From the NCBI GenBank assembly GCA_034440615.1, contig JAOTOM010005178.1:900001-964000 (forward strand): a DNA stretch of 64,000 nt, in the 5' to 3' direction. The DNA comes from Ashinkailepas kermadecensis (lineage: Eukaryota > Arthropoda > Thecostraca > Neolepadidae). The position numbers were made by a program, and so were the translations under genes. The stretch's first letter is position 1. Every line of letters starts with the position of its first letter. Below are positions 24,719-36,060 of this stretch, piece after piece. The notes beneath the pieces are model-generated. The model saw nothing but the letters and a program-made list of their open reading frames with translations. It did not search any database and was not told the DNA's origin.

Positions 24719-25852
24719 ACGTGTCAGCACGGTCAGACGGACTGGGGAGCTGTTTCAGCACGGTCAGACGGACTGAGGAGCTGTGTCAGCACGGTCAGAC
24801 GGACTGAGGAGCTGTGTCAGCACGGTCAGACGGACTGAGGAGCTGTGTCAGTGTGGTCAGACGGACTGAGGACCTGTGTCAGCGCGGTCAGACGGACTGA
24901 GGAGCTGTGTCAGTGTGGTCAGACGGACTGAGGAGCTGTGTCAGCATGGTCAGACGGACTGAGGAGCTGTGTCAGCACGGTCAGACGGACTGAGGAGCTG
25001 TGTCAGTGTGGTCATGTGGTGTGGTCAGACGGACTGAGGAGCTGGGTCAGGTGGGTGACGGACTGAGGAGCTGTGTCAGCACGGTCAGACGGACTGAGGA
25101 GCTGTGTCAGTGTGGTCAGACGGACTGAGGAGCTGTGTCAGCACGGTCAGACGGACTGAGGAGCTGTGTCAGTGTGGTCAGACTGACTGAGGAGCTGTGT
25201 CAGCACGGTCAGACGGACTGAGGAGCTGTGTCAGCGCGGTCAGACGGACTGAGGAGGTGTGTCAGCACGGTCAAACGGACTGAGGAGCTGTGTCAGCACG
25301 GTCAGACGGACTGAGGAGCTGTGTCAGTGTGATCAGATGGACTGAGGAGCTGTGTCAGTGTGGTCAGACGGACTGAGGAGCTGTGTCAGCACGGTCAGAC
25401 GGACTAAGGAGCTGTGTCAACACGGTCAGACGGACTGAGGACCTGTGTCAGCACGGTCAGACGGACTGAGGAGCTGTGTCAGCACGGTCAGACGGACTGA
25501 GGAGCTGTGTCAGTGTGGTCAGACGGACTGAGGAGCTGTGTCAGTGTGGTCAGACGGACTGAGGAGCTGTGTCAGCACGGTCAGACGGACTGAGGAGCTG
25601 TGTCAGCACGGTCAGACGGACTGAGGACCTGTGTCAGCACGGTCAGACGGATAGGCGTGTGGTCAGACGGACTGAGGCTGTATCAGCACGGTCAGACGGA
25701 CTAAGGAGCTGTGTCAGCACGGTCAGACGGCGGACGGTCAGACGGACTGAGGAGCTGTGTCAGCACGGTCAGACGGACTGAGGAGCTGTGTCAGCACGGT
25801 CAGACGGACTGAGCAGCTGTGTCAGCACGGTCAGACAGACTGGGGAGATGTG
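24719..25852. repeat. 31-bp minisatellite, ~36 copies
   Basis: The unit combines CTGTGTCAGCACGGTCAG with ACGGACTGAGGAG. Two main variants (CAGCACGGTC and CAGTGTGGTC) are interleaved, and several units are truncated or fused (25008-25065, 25645-25745). Confidence 0.97.
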
Positions 25853-27404
25853 TAAGCTGTTTCCACCAATTGGAGACAAACTCATGATGACACTCGTGAA
25901 TTGGCACCCCATTCTTTCGACAGAAGCTACGATCCTGAAATCGTAGAAACGGCACTGAATCGACTCCGCCGTCACGTTTTCGGGACATACATCCATTGGT
26001 ATCCCTAATTGGCCCCTCCCGTCGGTCAAGCACAATCGTTTAATTGCCTCCATGTTATTTGGAAATTCCCTGGATCTTCCGCTCTCCCTCCACTCCCCCA
26101 TGCTTGGACACCATTTCTTGGCGACGTCCCTGCTTTAACTCCTTCATCACCTCCCGAAAAACTCCATGAAGACATCCTTCCTTTTCACTTCACCTTTCCA
26201 TCAGTGCATCATCCTTCCATGCTATGTATGCTAACGTCGGATGCTCGGCTCTTCACATGCTTTTTTATTCCAAAGGCACGTGCTTGTGGAGTAATATGGT
26301 TTCAAAACTGCAGTAATATTCCTCAAGTAACGGGTAATTACAGGGCTGTGGCGGTGACAAGGAACACCTACGCCCATCCTCTACCACCAACCTTATGCTG
26401 AGACGGAATAGTGGTGCTCGCGTGTGTCGTTATGTGGCCCAGCCTCTCCCATCATTCGTCAGCGGACATACCCAACCACTGTCCCGGCGTTCCGATAATG
26501 CACGGAAGTCGACATTTGTATTCAAACGAGAGACTTACGTTGCCGGAAGGTTGGGGAGGGTTATGGTGGGGCGGGTCGGAAGGGGCGGGCTGTTCAGTGC
26601 ATGCTCTCCTCGGAGGGGATGGAGCACAGGCGGTAGGCGACTGGAGCGGTGTGGAGCAGCTTTCGCAGGAAGTCCGGAAGTGGCTTCCGCTGAAGTGTTG
26701 TGATTGAAGTTTTCCATTTTTGTCCCCGAAAAATGCAAGGAATTCAAACCGAGCAGTAAGTCGGCGATATATGTTGAGTTTTTGTTGGGTGGGTTTCCAA
26801 CCGATCATGCTAATCGTGGCGCTTACAAGATGCACATCCCCCAGCCCTCTAAGGATGGAAAACTATTACTTTTGACCCCAAAACACCAATGCGAATATTC
26901 GGAGCCTGGCAGTAAAGCGGCTCAAATCCGCAGTTTTTGGTTTCGACCTGCTCAGGGCTGGCCGGGCGGTATCCTTACGAAAATCATGGGTGTACTCCTA
27001 ACATACTGTCGGTCCGTTTCTCGGCACCCCCAGTCGAAAATATAAAGTTCCACCACTACAAAAAAAAAATTTATCCGCTGGACGTTCACTGTACAATGTC
27101 AAACACGGTGCTTCCGCCTGGCTCCAATATGAGCCCACATATGGCTGACACATACATCGCCGATCGACAGGCCCCGGCTTGTCACGAGGAGAATGTGTCA
27201 CACCGACGTGAAAAATAGAACTTCAACCGTGCTAATAGCCGACAATTTCCCTGGCGCCATCCAACAAGAGTGCCAATAAGCGGTTTGTTTTAGACCAGCG
27301 TCAATAATTGTGTCGCCAACGAGCCCAGGTGCCAGCTGCGTGAACGACGCAGTCGATGCGCCTCTAAGCTCGAAAAGCCCAGGCGCCACTGCCGGCTGCC
27401 AGCT
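25853..27404. other. Intron sequence, no exon seen
   Basis: Several chance frames of 90-130 codons, none with codon bias, domains or splice support. Confidence 0.45.
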
Positions 27405-27478
27405 CACCGATGGTTCTCGGCTCGTCGATGGTTCTCAGCCTGTGGATGGTTCTCGACTCGTCGATGGTTCTCGCGACG
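27405..27478. repeat. 18-bp tandem repeat
   Basis: Four units of GATGGTTCTCGGCTCGTC with substitutions. Confidence 0.9.
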
Positions 27479-27600
27479 TCCCCGGCAACGAGAGCGCCCT
27501 GTCTCCCGTGCTCTCCGGTCGTCTCGACGAATGCGGCTTCCTGGATGCTACTTCGGGTCTTGTTCGATTAAATGCGATTCAGTCAGCCTCCAATGAAAAT

Positions 27601-27735
27601 CAGAGGAGCAGGTAAGGGGGCGCCCGCCCCCTAGCAACCAAAAATATACTAGATGAAGCAAGACATTTTGAGATATTTGCCACGGAAAACCAAAGATTTT
27701 TGGCGCGCTTCGCGCGCAGAAAATGCAAAGCGACG
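27601..27735. mobile_element. Relative of the hAT-like MITE, right end lost
   Basis: It starts CAGAGGAGCAGGTAAGGGGG and shares the order CCCCCTAG..AACCA, TAGATGAA, then GGCGCGCTTCGCGCGC with the element at 6462-6629. The right terminal inverted repeat is not recognisable. Confidence 0.6.
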
Positions 27736-28043
27736 CTCGATGCAGATCGTGAATACGACACGTATTCTAGACGCACCGCATCAATTGTTAACACTCCTCA
27801 CCATCGCACATACGTCGTATATAAGTCATATATACGTCGTGCAACTGCGGTGGGCTGATGAGCGATCTGCCGTCAGAACACACTTCCGACTTCCTAACTA
27901 CTAGGCTCCGCGAACTGTGTGACACATGCATCCCCTTCTTCACATTTTGTTCTGAAATGTGCTCCAAACGTTTGTCGAGGTGCTTCTACCGGCTCCGGGA
28001 GATGCTCGCAGATACCCAGAACCACCATTGAATCGGATAATCT

Positions 28044-28083
28044 CAAGTTGTTGTTGCTTCTGTTGTTGTTGTTGTTGTTGTTC
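28044..28083. repeat. (GTT)n microsatellite
   Basis: About 12 GTT triplets with two interruptions. Confidence 0.93.
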
Positions 28084-28379
28084 TTGAATTTGGCCAAGCT
28101 GCCACCAGTGCGCCGATATTGGCTGATGGTCGCAATTGATTTGTTGGTATTTGGATTAAAACCTCCTCGAGCAGTTCTGATTATTCCAAGACAATAGGAT
28201 GAAGGAGGTTGATAAACTAGTGCAGAGCAAGACAGTTAGGATGGGGTGTGGGGCCGGTCCGGATGAGTGGATCCGGTATCAGATAATCGCGACCTGACGT
28301 TTAGCCAGGCGTTTAGTTATGCTCTGCTAATGCTGCGACACGACTTATCCACTGCCGCATACATGACCGCACCGGACCA

Positions 28380-28900
28380 ATGGCCGGCCGGCCACCTCAG
28401 CACAAGCGCGAGCGCACGCAGCGATTCGAGCGCTGTCTCGCCCGGACAACGAAGACCGATGCCGGTCGCGCCGACAGCAGCACGCGGCAATGGACCATAT
28501 AGGTCAATGGCAGTGCATGCATGCACATCTCGCTGCCGCCGCTGCTGCTGGTGAGCGCGCCAAAGTTTCCCTCAGAGGGCGCGCGAAGCCGGCGCCGCCT
28601 GGCGGAGGGCGCGAGCGTCGCCAGCCTGTCCGGCGGACTGCCCGCTGCCACATCGTCTCCCCGACGTCTGCCGAACCTCGCGCCGCGCCGAGTACAGCCC
28701 GTACAGCGCGCGACGTTTGCCAGCGCATTGTCGGCGTGAGTGGCGCGGACGTGATCGGCGTCGGCGGCGCGCCGGTCGCCCGGGCAGCTCGCGCGCGCGA
28801 CGATCCGCCCCAGACGCCGGTCGCCGGTCGCCGGTCGCCGACTCGATCGGCCGACTCGCCGACGCCAAGTTTCCAAGTCGATATTTATGTTCGGGAGGCG
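28380..28900. other. CpG-dense segment
   Basis: Very GC-rich with many CGs; frames stay open on both strands (minus 28397-29353, plus 28490-29086). Arg/Ala-rich translations without domains suggest base composition, not genes. It could be an intronic CpG island of the CUB gene; no core promoter motif is convincing. Confidence 0.4.
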
Positions 28901-29574
28901 GGACGCAGGCCGGCAGAGTCGTGGCGTGAAATTAGGAGCCGGCTGATTGTCAGAGCCTGGCCTGCTAATGCGCGGGTGGCCTTCATTGGCTGGCTTCGGC
29001 GAGCGGCGCGACGAAGTTCTGCGATTCGATTGAAAACGACGCAAGTTGCCGACAAGCAGTCGTTGCCGATGCAGGCGATTCGATAAAATCCGAGTGTTTT
29101 GCGCCGTTCTCCGCGTCATCACGAGTGGTGGCATATCGTCGTCGTTTGGGCAAGCAGTGCCAAAAATGCATCTAAATGGGAAACAGCACCAAGCAGAAAC
29201 CTGTCTTGATCTCGTTCTCACCTTGTCTTGGAACATAGCTTCAACTGCCTGAATTGGCTTCAGTGACACATGACGGAGTTCGACTGCAGTGGCTGATACC
29301 GATTTCACCACACGTCGTCGATGGCACAGCAGAATCGTGTTGATAATTGTCATTTTTACCTGTCATCGTCGCTCTATGCCTGCCACATTGTCGGCTTCTT
29401 TCGACGTCATAGTGGAATGTGACGCCTTCACCCGATACCCCGCCCCGTCCTCCCATTTACAAAATGCGGACATCAGGCCACTGGGTGAATGGTACGTACA
29501 TTGTTGCATCGTCTCTGTGCCTGTGCAGCTTATTGGGCAAGTTGCCGAACCAGACAAAGTTGCTCAATGAACGG
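28901..29574. other. No feature seen
   Basis: Continues the open minus frame 28397-29353 without domain support. Confidence 0.4.
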
Positions 29575-29800
29575 ACCATATCAGAACAGATCAGACCATA
29601 CCAGACCAGAGCTGCACAGACCAGACCAGAGCTGTCCAGACCAGACCAGAGCTGCACAGATCAGACGATGTCCTGTGTCAGATATCAGACCGACCAGACA
29701 CAAAAATAATATGAGATCAGCTATCTGAACAGATAACGGACAAGATACCAGATCAGAGCAGATATCAGATCAGAGCAGATACCAGACAAGATCAGACGAA
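29575..29800. repeat. ACCAG/ATCAG short-unit repeat
   Basis: Runs of ACCAGACCAGAGCTGCACAG (20 bp, 3 copies) surrounded by diverged ATCAGA and ACCAGA units. Confidence 0.88.
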
Positions 29801-30689
29801 ACGGAACTAGACCGGAAACGAGTTGAAGCGAGTTCTTGCAGCCAGCTCACCATTGAAATGTTCTGCCCAACGTCTATTTAAAACGTTCTATGGTCGACAG
29901 CGTTACGTAAATCACCGTACACTGCAGAGGCGGAGCCCAGTAATTATAGAGGGCCCAGCCATTCTAAAACTCATGAACTTAAGAAGAATTACAAGGGCTT
30001 AATGCCCGTATACGGTGCCATGCTAAAATATGCAATTACTGGAGGGCCCCACCGAGCAATCGAGGGATTTGAATACCCTCCTCCCCCCCTCCCTTCAAGG
30101 AGTGAAGCTCGACTTATTGTACCATAGGGTAATAGAGTAGAGTTAAAGAGTAATGTATATTGCCTTATTGTCTGCAAAAATGACACCTCATACCCCAGCA
30201 ACCACCAAAGGCATCGCAAACTCAGTAATGCTACTTACTTTGAGTTATCGCTATAATGTAGCCTTCGTCGCAAGGCAGAGCGATGAAGTTCGGACCACCG
30301 TCAGCACGAAGTCACACCATGAAAATGATTGCAACTTGTGCGGGCTTCAAGTCTGGACCGTACAGGTGCCAGGGAGCCTCCAGCACGTCACCAATACGCT
30401 TCCAAAGTTGTTCGGCTCGAGATCCGCTGACTCGGAGCGGAATGTCGGCGGAACATCGGCGGAATGTCGTACATCGGCGCGTGCTCCAACCAATGGAGTA
30501 GCAGTTCCGACGCAGCGACAACTGTCCGTACACCGGAGCGATCATTTGTGACGTCAGAGGTGTCGTCCGAACGTCGAGACGTCGCATCAGCAAAACATAA
30601 TCCCACCACCAAGTCTCATTGAGGGAGTCGGAGCGGCCGCCTGGGACCCTGTCCAACTGTCTCATCTGCCGAGCGGCCGTCCGCACTGC
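29801..30689. other. Intron sequence, no exon seen
   Basis: The minus frame 30312-30686 looks protein-like in places but has no recognised domain or splice borders. Confidence 0.4.
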
Positions 30690-31125
30690 AGAGCCGCTGT
30701 CTGGGATTTTAGGGTCTCAGGGTCCCAGAGCAGCCGTCCAGGATCTCAGGATCGGCCGGTGCCCGGACTTCTGAGAGAGGTTGCCAGGGATCTTAGGGTC
30801 TCAGAGCGGCTGTCCGGTATCCCAGGGTCGGCCGGCGTTCGGACTCCTGGGAGCGGTTGCCAGGGATCTCAGGGTCCCAGAATGGCTGTCCGGGATCTCA
30901 GGGTCTCAGGGTCCCAGAGCGGCTGTCCGGTATCCCAGGGTCGGCCGGCGTCCGGACTCCTGACAGCGGTTGCCAAGGATCCTACGGCTAGCCGCTGTTC
31001 AGACTCAAGAGCGGCTGCCTGGGATCTCAGGGTCCCATGGTCCCAGAGCGGATATCCGGGAACTCAGGGTCCCGGAGCGACTGTCCGGGATTTCAGGGTT
31101 CCAGGGTTACAGGGTCTCAGAGCGG
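30690..31125. repeat. Composite minisatellite of GGGATCTCAGGGTC blocks
   Basis: Units of GGGATCTCAGGGTCCCAGAG joined to CGGCTGTCC, with a larger repeat carrying GGTCGGCCGGCGT(T/C)CGGACTCCTG three times (about 30740-30965). Confidence 0.9.
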
Positions 31126-31179
31126 CCGTCAACTGACTATTTGCGAGTGCCGGGACACGTCCGCCAGAACTGACCATCG

Positions 31180-31960
31180 GCGACGGCCGTGAAGTACACC
31201 GGACGGGCGGCGAGGAGCGCCCAGGTGCGCGCCGATCGACGGCGGCACATCCATCAGTGTTGTTTACCGGCGGCAGCGGTGGCCAGGTCGGCGGAGCCCA
31301 CCACCGCGGCCCGGCCGACGGCCCGCAACCGACGGCACGCACCGGCATCGAGCGTCGGCCGCCGTCGGAGCCGACGGGCGCCGCGCCGACGACCGCGTCT
31401 GCGGAGGTGCCGCGCGCCGGCAGCCGAGCCCGCGGGGCGACCCGACCGTCAGCAGCGGTGAGCCCAGTCCGCAGGGAGGCGGTCGCCGCCGGCGGCGTCG
31501 ACGGCGAGACGGCCGGTGCGACAGCCACTCGGAACGCTGTCTCGGGAGGGGCCGACGGAGGTGTGCACAAGGCGGGGCCGGCACACAGCGGCCGACCGGC
31601 ACACAGCGGCCGACCGGACGCCGGGCCCGGCCGGGCCGGCGGCGGTGCCGCTCGCAGGTGGGGGCGGCGGGAGGGCGAGAGGCAGAGGTGTGTGTGGGGG
31701 GGGGGGAGACGGAGAGGCGACGGTCGACCTGGCGCGCCGACGCTTCCGGCGCGCCGCCGGTGCCGACCACACCCCGTCACGCAAACATTCAATATTTCAT
31801 CGGCACGAGTGCCGAGGCAAGGCCGAAGGCGACCCGAACGGTGCCGACTCTTGACACGGCCGCATCGACCTGGGCGGTACAGGTGGAAACGCGGCGGCCC
31901 GCACCACGCAGATGCGGCACCGCGCCGATCCGCAGCCCAGACGCACGATGCCTGAGACAG
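31180..31960. other. CpG-dense segment
   Basis: The longest GC/CpG-rich patch in the window. Frames of 110-320 codons are open in most registers, which is expected where stop codons are rare. A short GGCACACAGCGGCCGACC duplication (31578-31613) and a G9-10 run at 31697 lie in it. Possible CpG island; no exon can be supported. Confidence 0.45.
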
Positions 31961-33126
31961 AAAACAGCCACGGCGCTGTGGCTTGACGGAGCCGCGCGGT
32001 GTGAACGCCGCATCCGTTGATGGCAACTAGTCAGGGGCGTGTTCGGATATCGCCGATGCCTTCGTGTCGGCACTGGGAGACCACACCGATGCAAACTGTG
32101 GCTTTTGCGCACAAATAGCGTAAGGTTGTCGGTGGACAATGGTGAGTAATGGCGGGGTTTCCGTGAAGTAGCCGATTGCGATTATTTGTAATTGTGGGAC
32201 ACGTCTATAAAACGTAAACTACGGGTTCTCTGTGCGTGGATGAATATTACCGATGGGACACTTAACGGATGATTATAAGGAATACAACCAATGTTTGGTT
32301 GAAAATATTGCGATGTGCTTGAAATTGGTTCATTGGTGTTGTCACGGCGGAGGAACCGCAACTGTTGTGGCCACGGAACAAAACATAGAGCGGAAACCAC
32401 ACTTAGCCTGATGGCACACCAGATCTGGCACGCAATTTGTACCTGGGGACATCATCCAAAGTTTTTGCCCCATGTTGCGATATACTAATGACTATGTGGT
32501 GACTGTAGCTCAACACCAGGCGAAAATAGTCGCAGCGAGACACTATTTTGCCTGTTCTGTTTTCCTTATTTCATAGCCTCTTTTAAGGAATAGGAATTAC
32601 AATGACATCTATCATATATAATATAAAAATAATAAAGATAATAATAAAATGAATATCATTTTAATGAATAGGAATAGGAATTACATTAGGAATAGGAATG
32701 AACGGACATACTAAGTTGAAGCCTTTCCTTCGGCGCTATTTCACCGGTATATTTCGGTCTGAGCAGGTGCTCTACCATTTTATAGCGGCTCTAACAGAGA
32801 GTACGATTTCATCCTAGAAGAAGAAGACTGCAGATTTAAGATCACGTTCAAAAACAACTTCGTATCGGCAATGTCATCTCATCAGCGCAACGGTAGGACG
32901 GCTGACATTATCTGGCGACACACCGAAGACATTTGGCAGCACGCTGTCGACACCTGCTGATGCGTGGTGTCCTGTTAACAACACTCCAAATATGTGACAC
33001 CACATATCCTGATTGATTGAGGCTTGGTCACACGGTCTGTGATCACGCGCAACCATCTTACGGACACATCCAGAAGACTGTTGACACCAGCTCGAACAAA
33101 TCTCTGGAGAGAACATAAATCTACGA
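31961..33126. other. Intron sequence, no feature seen
   Basis: AT-rich from 32560, with GAATAGGAATAGGAATT short repeats at about 32585-32700. Confidence 0.45.
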
Positions 33127-33660
33127 ACACCTCTTGAGATGTGGCACCGCCTCACCGACACTTCTGGTAAGATACGGTAGTACTTACCGATCTCTCGTAG
33201 AAGATGTGGCACCGCCTCACCGACACTTCTGGCAAGATACGGTAGTACTTACCGATCTCTCGTAGAAGATGTGGCACCGCCTCACCGACACTTCTGGCAA
33301 GATACGGTAGTACTTACCGATCTCTCGTAGGAGATGTGGCACCGCCTCACCGACACTTCTGGCAAGATACGGTAGTACTTACCGATCTCTCGTAGAAGAT
33401 GTGGCACCGCCTCACCGACACTTCTGGCAAGATACGGCAGTACTTACCGATCTCTCGGAGAAGATGTGGTATCACCTCACCTACACTTCTGACAAGATAC
33501 CGTAGTACTTACCGATCTCTCGTAGAAGATGTGGTATCACCTCACCTACACTTCTGGCAATATACGGTAGTACTTACCGATCTCTCGTAGAAGATGTGGC
33601 ACCGCCTCACCGACACTTTTGGAAAAATATCGTAATACTTACCGATTTTTCGGAGATGTG
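33127..33660 (-). repeat. 65-bp array, each unit with a strong 5' splice site
   Basis: Eight units at exact 65-bp spacing. On the minus strand, the sense strand of the CUB-LDLa gene, each contains GATCG|GTAAGTACT, ending at 33182, 33247, 33312, 33377, 33442, 33507, 33572 and 33637. Most also contain TCG|GTGAGG. The real LDLa donor (ATCG|GTAAGA at 33966) and the CCACATCT and GTGTCGGTG motifs just after it match the unit, so the array appears to derive from that exon border. Confidence 0.9.
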
Positions 33661-33966
33661 GCAGCATCTGCCGGTGCATTCTGAGGTAAGTATTTTTAAG
33701 GATAGTAAGGATTTTTGCAAGCAAGGATTTTCCTGGCACTTTCCGGTAAGAAATTACAGCACCTTGCCAACAATTTCAGGATGAGATATGGCAGTACCTC
33801 TGGCGGGGATATAGTGACCTCCTACCGTCAATTTAGCCTAGATGCGTCAGCACTTTCGGTGCAGATCTGTTAGTACTTTCGACGAAAATATGGCAACATC
33901 CTATCGACATGACGGGGAAAGATGTAGCACACCGACACTTTGAAGAAAGATGTGGCATCGTCTTAC

Positions 33967-34080
33967 CGATGCATCCTGCGGCGGATGATTCGTCTTCACC
34001 GTTCATGCAGTGAACGACCCCGTCACATTTGAGGTCACTGGAGATGCAGTGGTCGTCGCACAAGAACTCGTCGCAGTCAA
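33967..34080 (-). CDS. LDL-receptor class A (LDLa) domain exon
   Basis: The exon is 114 bp (2 nt, 37 codons, 1 nt), after a pyrimidine-rich acceptor ending TGCTTTCCAG and before donor ATCG|GTAAGA. It encodes DCDEFLCDDHCISSDLKC, then DGVVHCMNGEDES, then AAGC. Six cysteines in LDLa spacing and the Cys-Asp-Gly and Glu-Asp-Glu parts of the calcium motif are visible. The Asp usual before the fifth Cys is His, and the usual Asp in the next loop is Asn, so calcium binding may be weak. Phase 1 at both ends makes the exon a symmetrical module. A single LDLa between a CUB domain and a transmembrane helix is the layout of NETO- and LEV-10-like proteins, although those carry two or more CUB domains. Confidence 0.88.
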
Positions 34081-35449
34081 CTGGAAAGCAGGCGAGAAGT
34101 GTTGCATGACCTGCATGGCGGAACTTGTGGATAGATGTGGTGAACCTTTTCACGCATTTCACATGATCTCACTGGCAGATGCAGAAGGTCGTTTCAAACT
34201 CACTTGGTGACCTCAAAGTAAAAAGACACCTGAGATTGGATAACTATGCATGCCAGCTTCTTCTCAAAGAAATGCTTTACTCACAAAATGTACATGGAGT
34301 TTGAGGCATTTACTTTTGGTTATAAATTGGCATTCCCCCTTTTTTTCTTCGGGGACGGGGAGAGGGGGCTCCGATCTCCCCACATCCATGGGCTCCTACC
34401 GTGACTAGCACCGTGCTGATTTTGGTGATATGGCTGTAGCGCAGCCAGGGACGAAATGTCAAGGAGTGACACTCCCTGAAATGGTTCGGTTGTCACAGTG
34501 ATCATGGTAATCATGGGTTAAGGGTAACGCAAGAAAGCAACAACCGTACCCATTGAGTGAAGCTGGTGACTCGTCTGAGCAACAATGCGGAAGCTCCTCA
34601 TCACTTGGCAATACAACATACATCGATGACCGGGTAAGGATGATTGCTTCGGTGAAAAACATGCGCTTGACAGAGAACATCGAACACTTTTGGCAAGGAA
34701 AATGGCGGGATGGGAGGGGGGGGGAGGCGAAGGGTCGTGGTAAGCAAATACTTTCTAACTATCATCTAGGAGGGCTTCTTCCAAAGAGTAAAGTGCAGGG
34801 AGAACAAAACAAGGCAAGTTTAAAACGAACAACTTAGAAAATCATGAAAACATTCACACATGCGTATGATAAGACACGTAAATTTATAATGATTTTAGCT
34901 CTTCCCAATCAATTCAGAGACACTGGCCATGGGTCTCTCTGTTGACGGGGCGAAGACACGACTGCAGATACATCGATGTCCATAAATTCAATTCTTAACA
35001 GTCAGTGCTCTTGGACCAAGTGATGATGCGATTTTCTGTGAAGCCAAGCGTTGCTTACAAGCACGGACTTTGTGACTCCGGTTTCTGAAATCTTCTTTCG
35101 AGGAAATCGGAAATTCTATATAAGCCCACCATCGTTGGAAGTGAATTACGGGTCGTTCAATGTACATATCTCGCGTAGCAGCCAGTCCTCAATTTTCGGC
35201 TGAAATAGCTCGTTCTCAGACAGCTGCTTTCCAAAGGATGCCGTCCACTACTGAGCCCCATCGAACCGAGAAGACGGACCGCACAAAGCCGAGCAGAATG
35301 AATTTCTGGCATCCTCGACCGGCTGAGAGGCCCCGGCCCTCGCCGAATCTAGCTCTCAGGCGACATCCGCCCCACCGATCCTTCTCGAACCTCTTAAGCT
35401 ATCGCCCTTATCTGGAAACGCTGACACTTAATTTACTTGCAGCTTAGCA
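34081..35449. other. Intron sequence, no exon seen
   Basis: Between the LDLa exon and a CpG-rich patch; nothing recognised. Confidence 0.45.
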
Positions 35450-36060
35450 TCCCGGAGAGCCGAAATGTCGCGGCGGTCGTATTTTACCCCGGCGCGTCCG
35501 TAGCGCCCGGCGCGCAGATGAGTCGGCGGCCAGCTGGCGGCATGGCGGGAAAGCCGGCACAGGGCTGTGGCGCGCAAAAGCTGCCAGTTCTTGCTCGGCG
35601 CGGCTGAGCGGTGCGTCGCGCACAGCGGGACTCTGCGCGCGGTAACGACCGACTCGTGTCGCGGCCGTGACGCGCCGCACGGGTGGCCGGCGATGCGATA
35701 CGCCGGGTGCGTGGGACACGTGGGCGCGAGGTGGTCAGTCGACGCGCCCTGAAACGCGTATCCACCGCGGCCGTCCGCGGCGGCGGACGGACGAGGCGCC
35801 TGGCGAGTGGCGGCGACACCGTCGCCACACGCTCGCGCTCGCCGCCACCACGTGACGCGCCGAGCTCTCAGGACTACCCAGCTCAGGACGGCCGGTGGTG
35901 GCTGACAGTCGAACGAGCCGCCATCGCCTCCAGCCGGAACCGAGACGAGGCGGCCAAGTCGGCGCACGCGCGCGCTCCCGCTCTGACGACGGGTCGTCGG
36001 TTGCCGGCGGGAAGCGTTCGCGGCGGCGGTCTGCAGTTCCCGGAATTATCAGAACGCGAC
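35450..36060. other. CpG-dense segment
   Basis: GC- and CpG-rich with open frames on both strands (for example minus 35428-35967). No domain, acceptor-donor pair or core promoter was recognised. It lies in the 23-kb-to-LDLa side outside exons and could be an internal CpG island. Confidence 0.4.

Noticed and set aside
24719..25852. CRISPR-like array of 31-bp repeats
   Set aside because: Units are contiguous with no unique spacers, and the context is eukaryotic. The same holds for the 32-bp array at 38113.
28397..29353. 318-codon open frame on the minus strand outside any repeat
   Set aside because: It lies over a CpG-dense patch where stop codons are rare. The plus strand is open as well, the translation is Arg/Ala-rich without domains, and no splice or start context supports it.
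31064..32026. 320-codon minus frame and 232-codon plus frame
   Set aside because: GC/CpG-rich sequence with several registers open at once; low-complexity translations and no domain.
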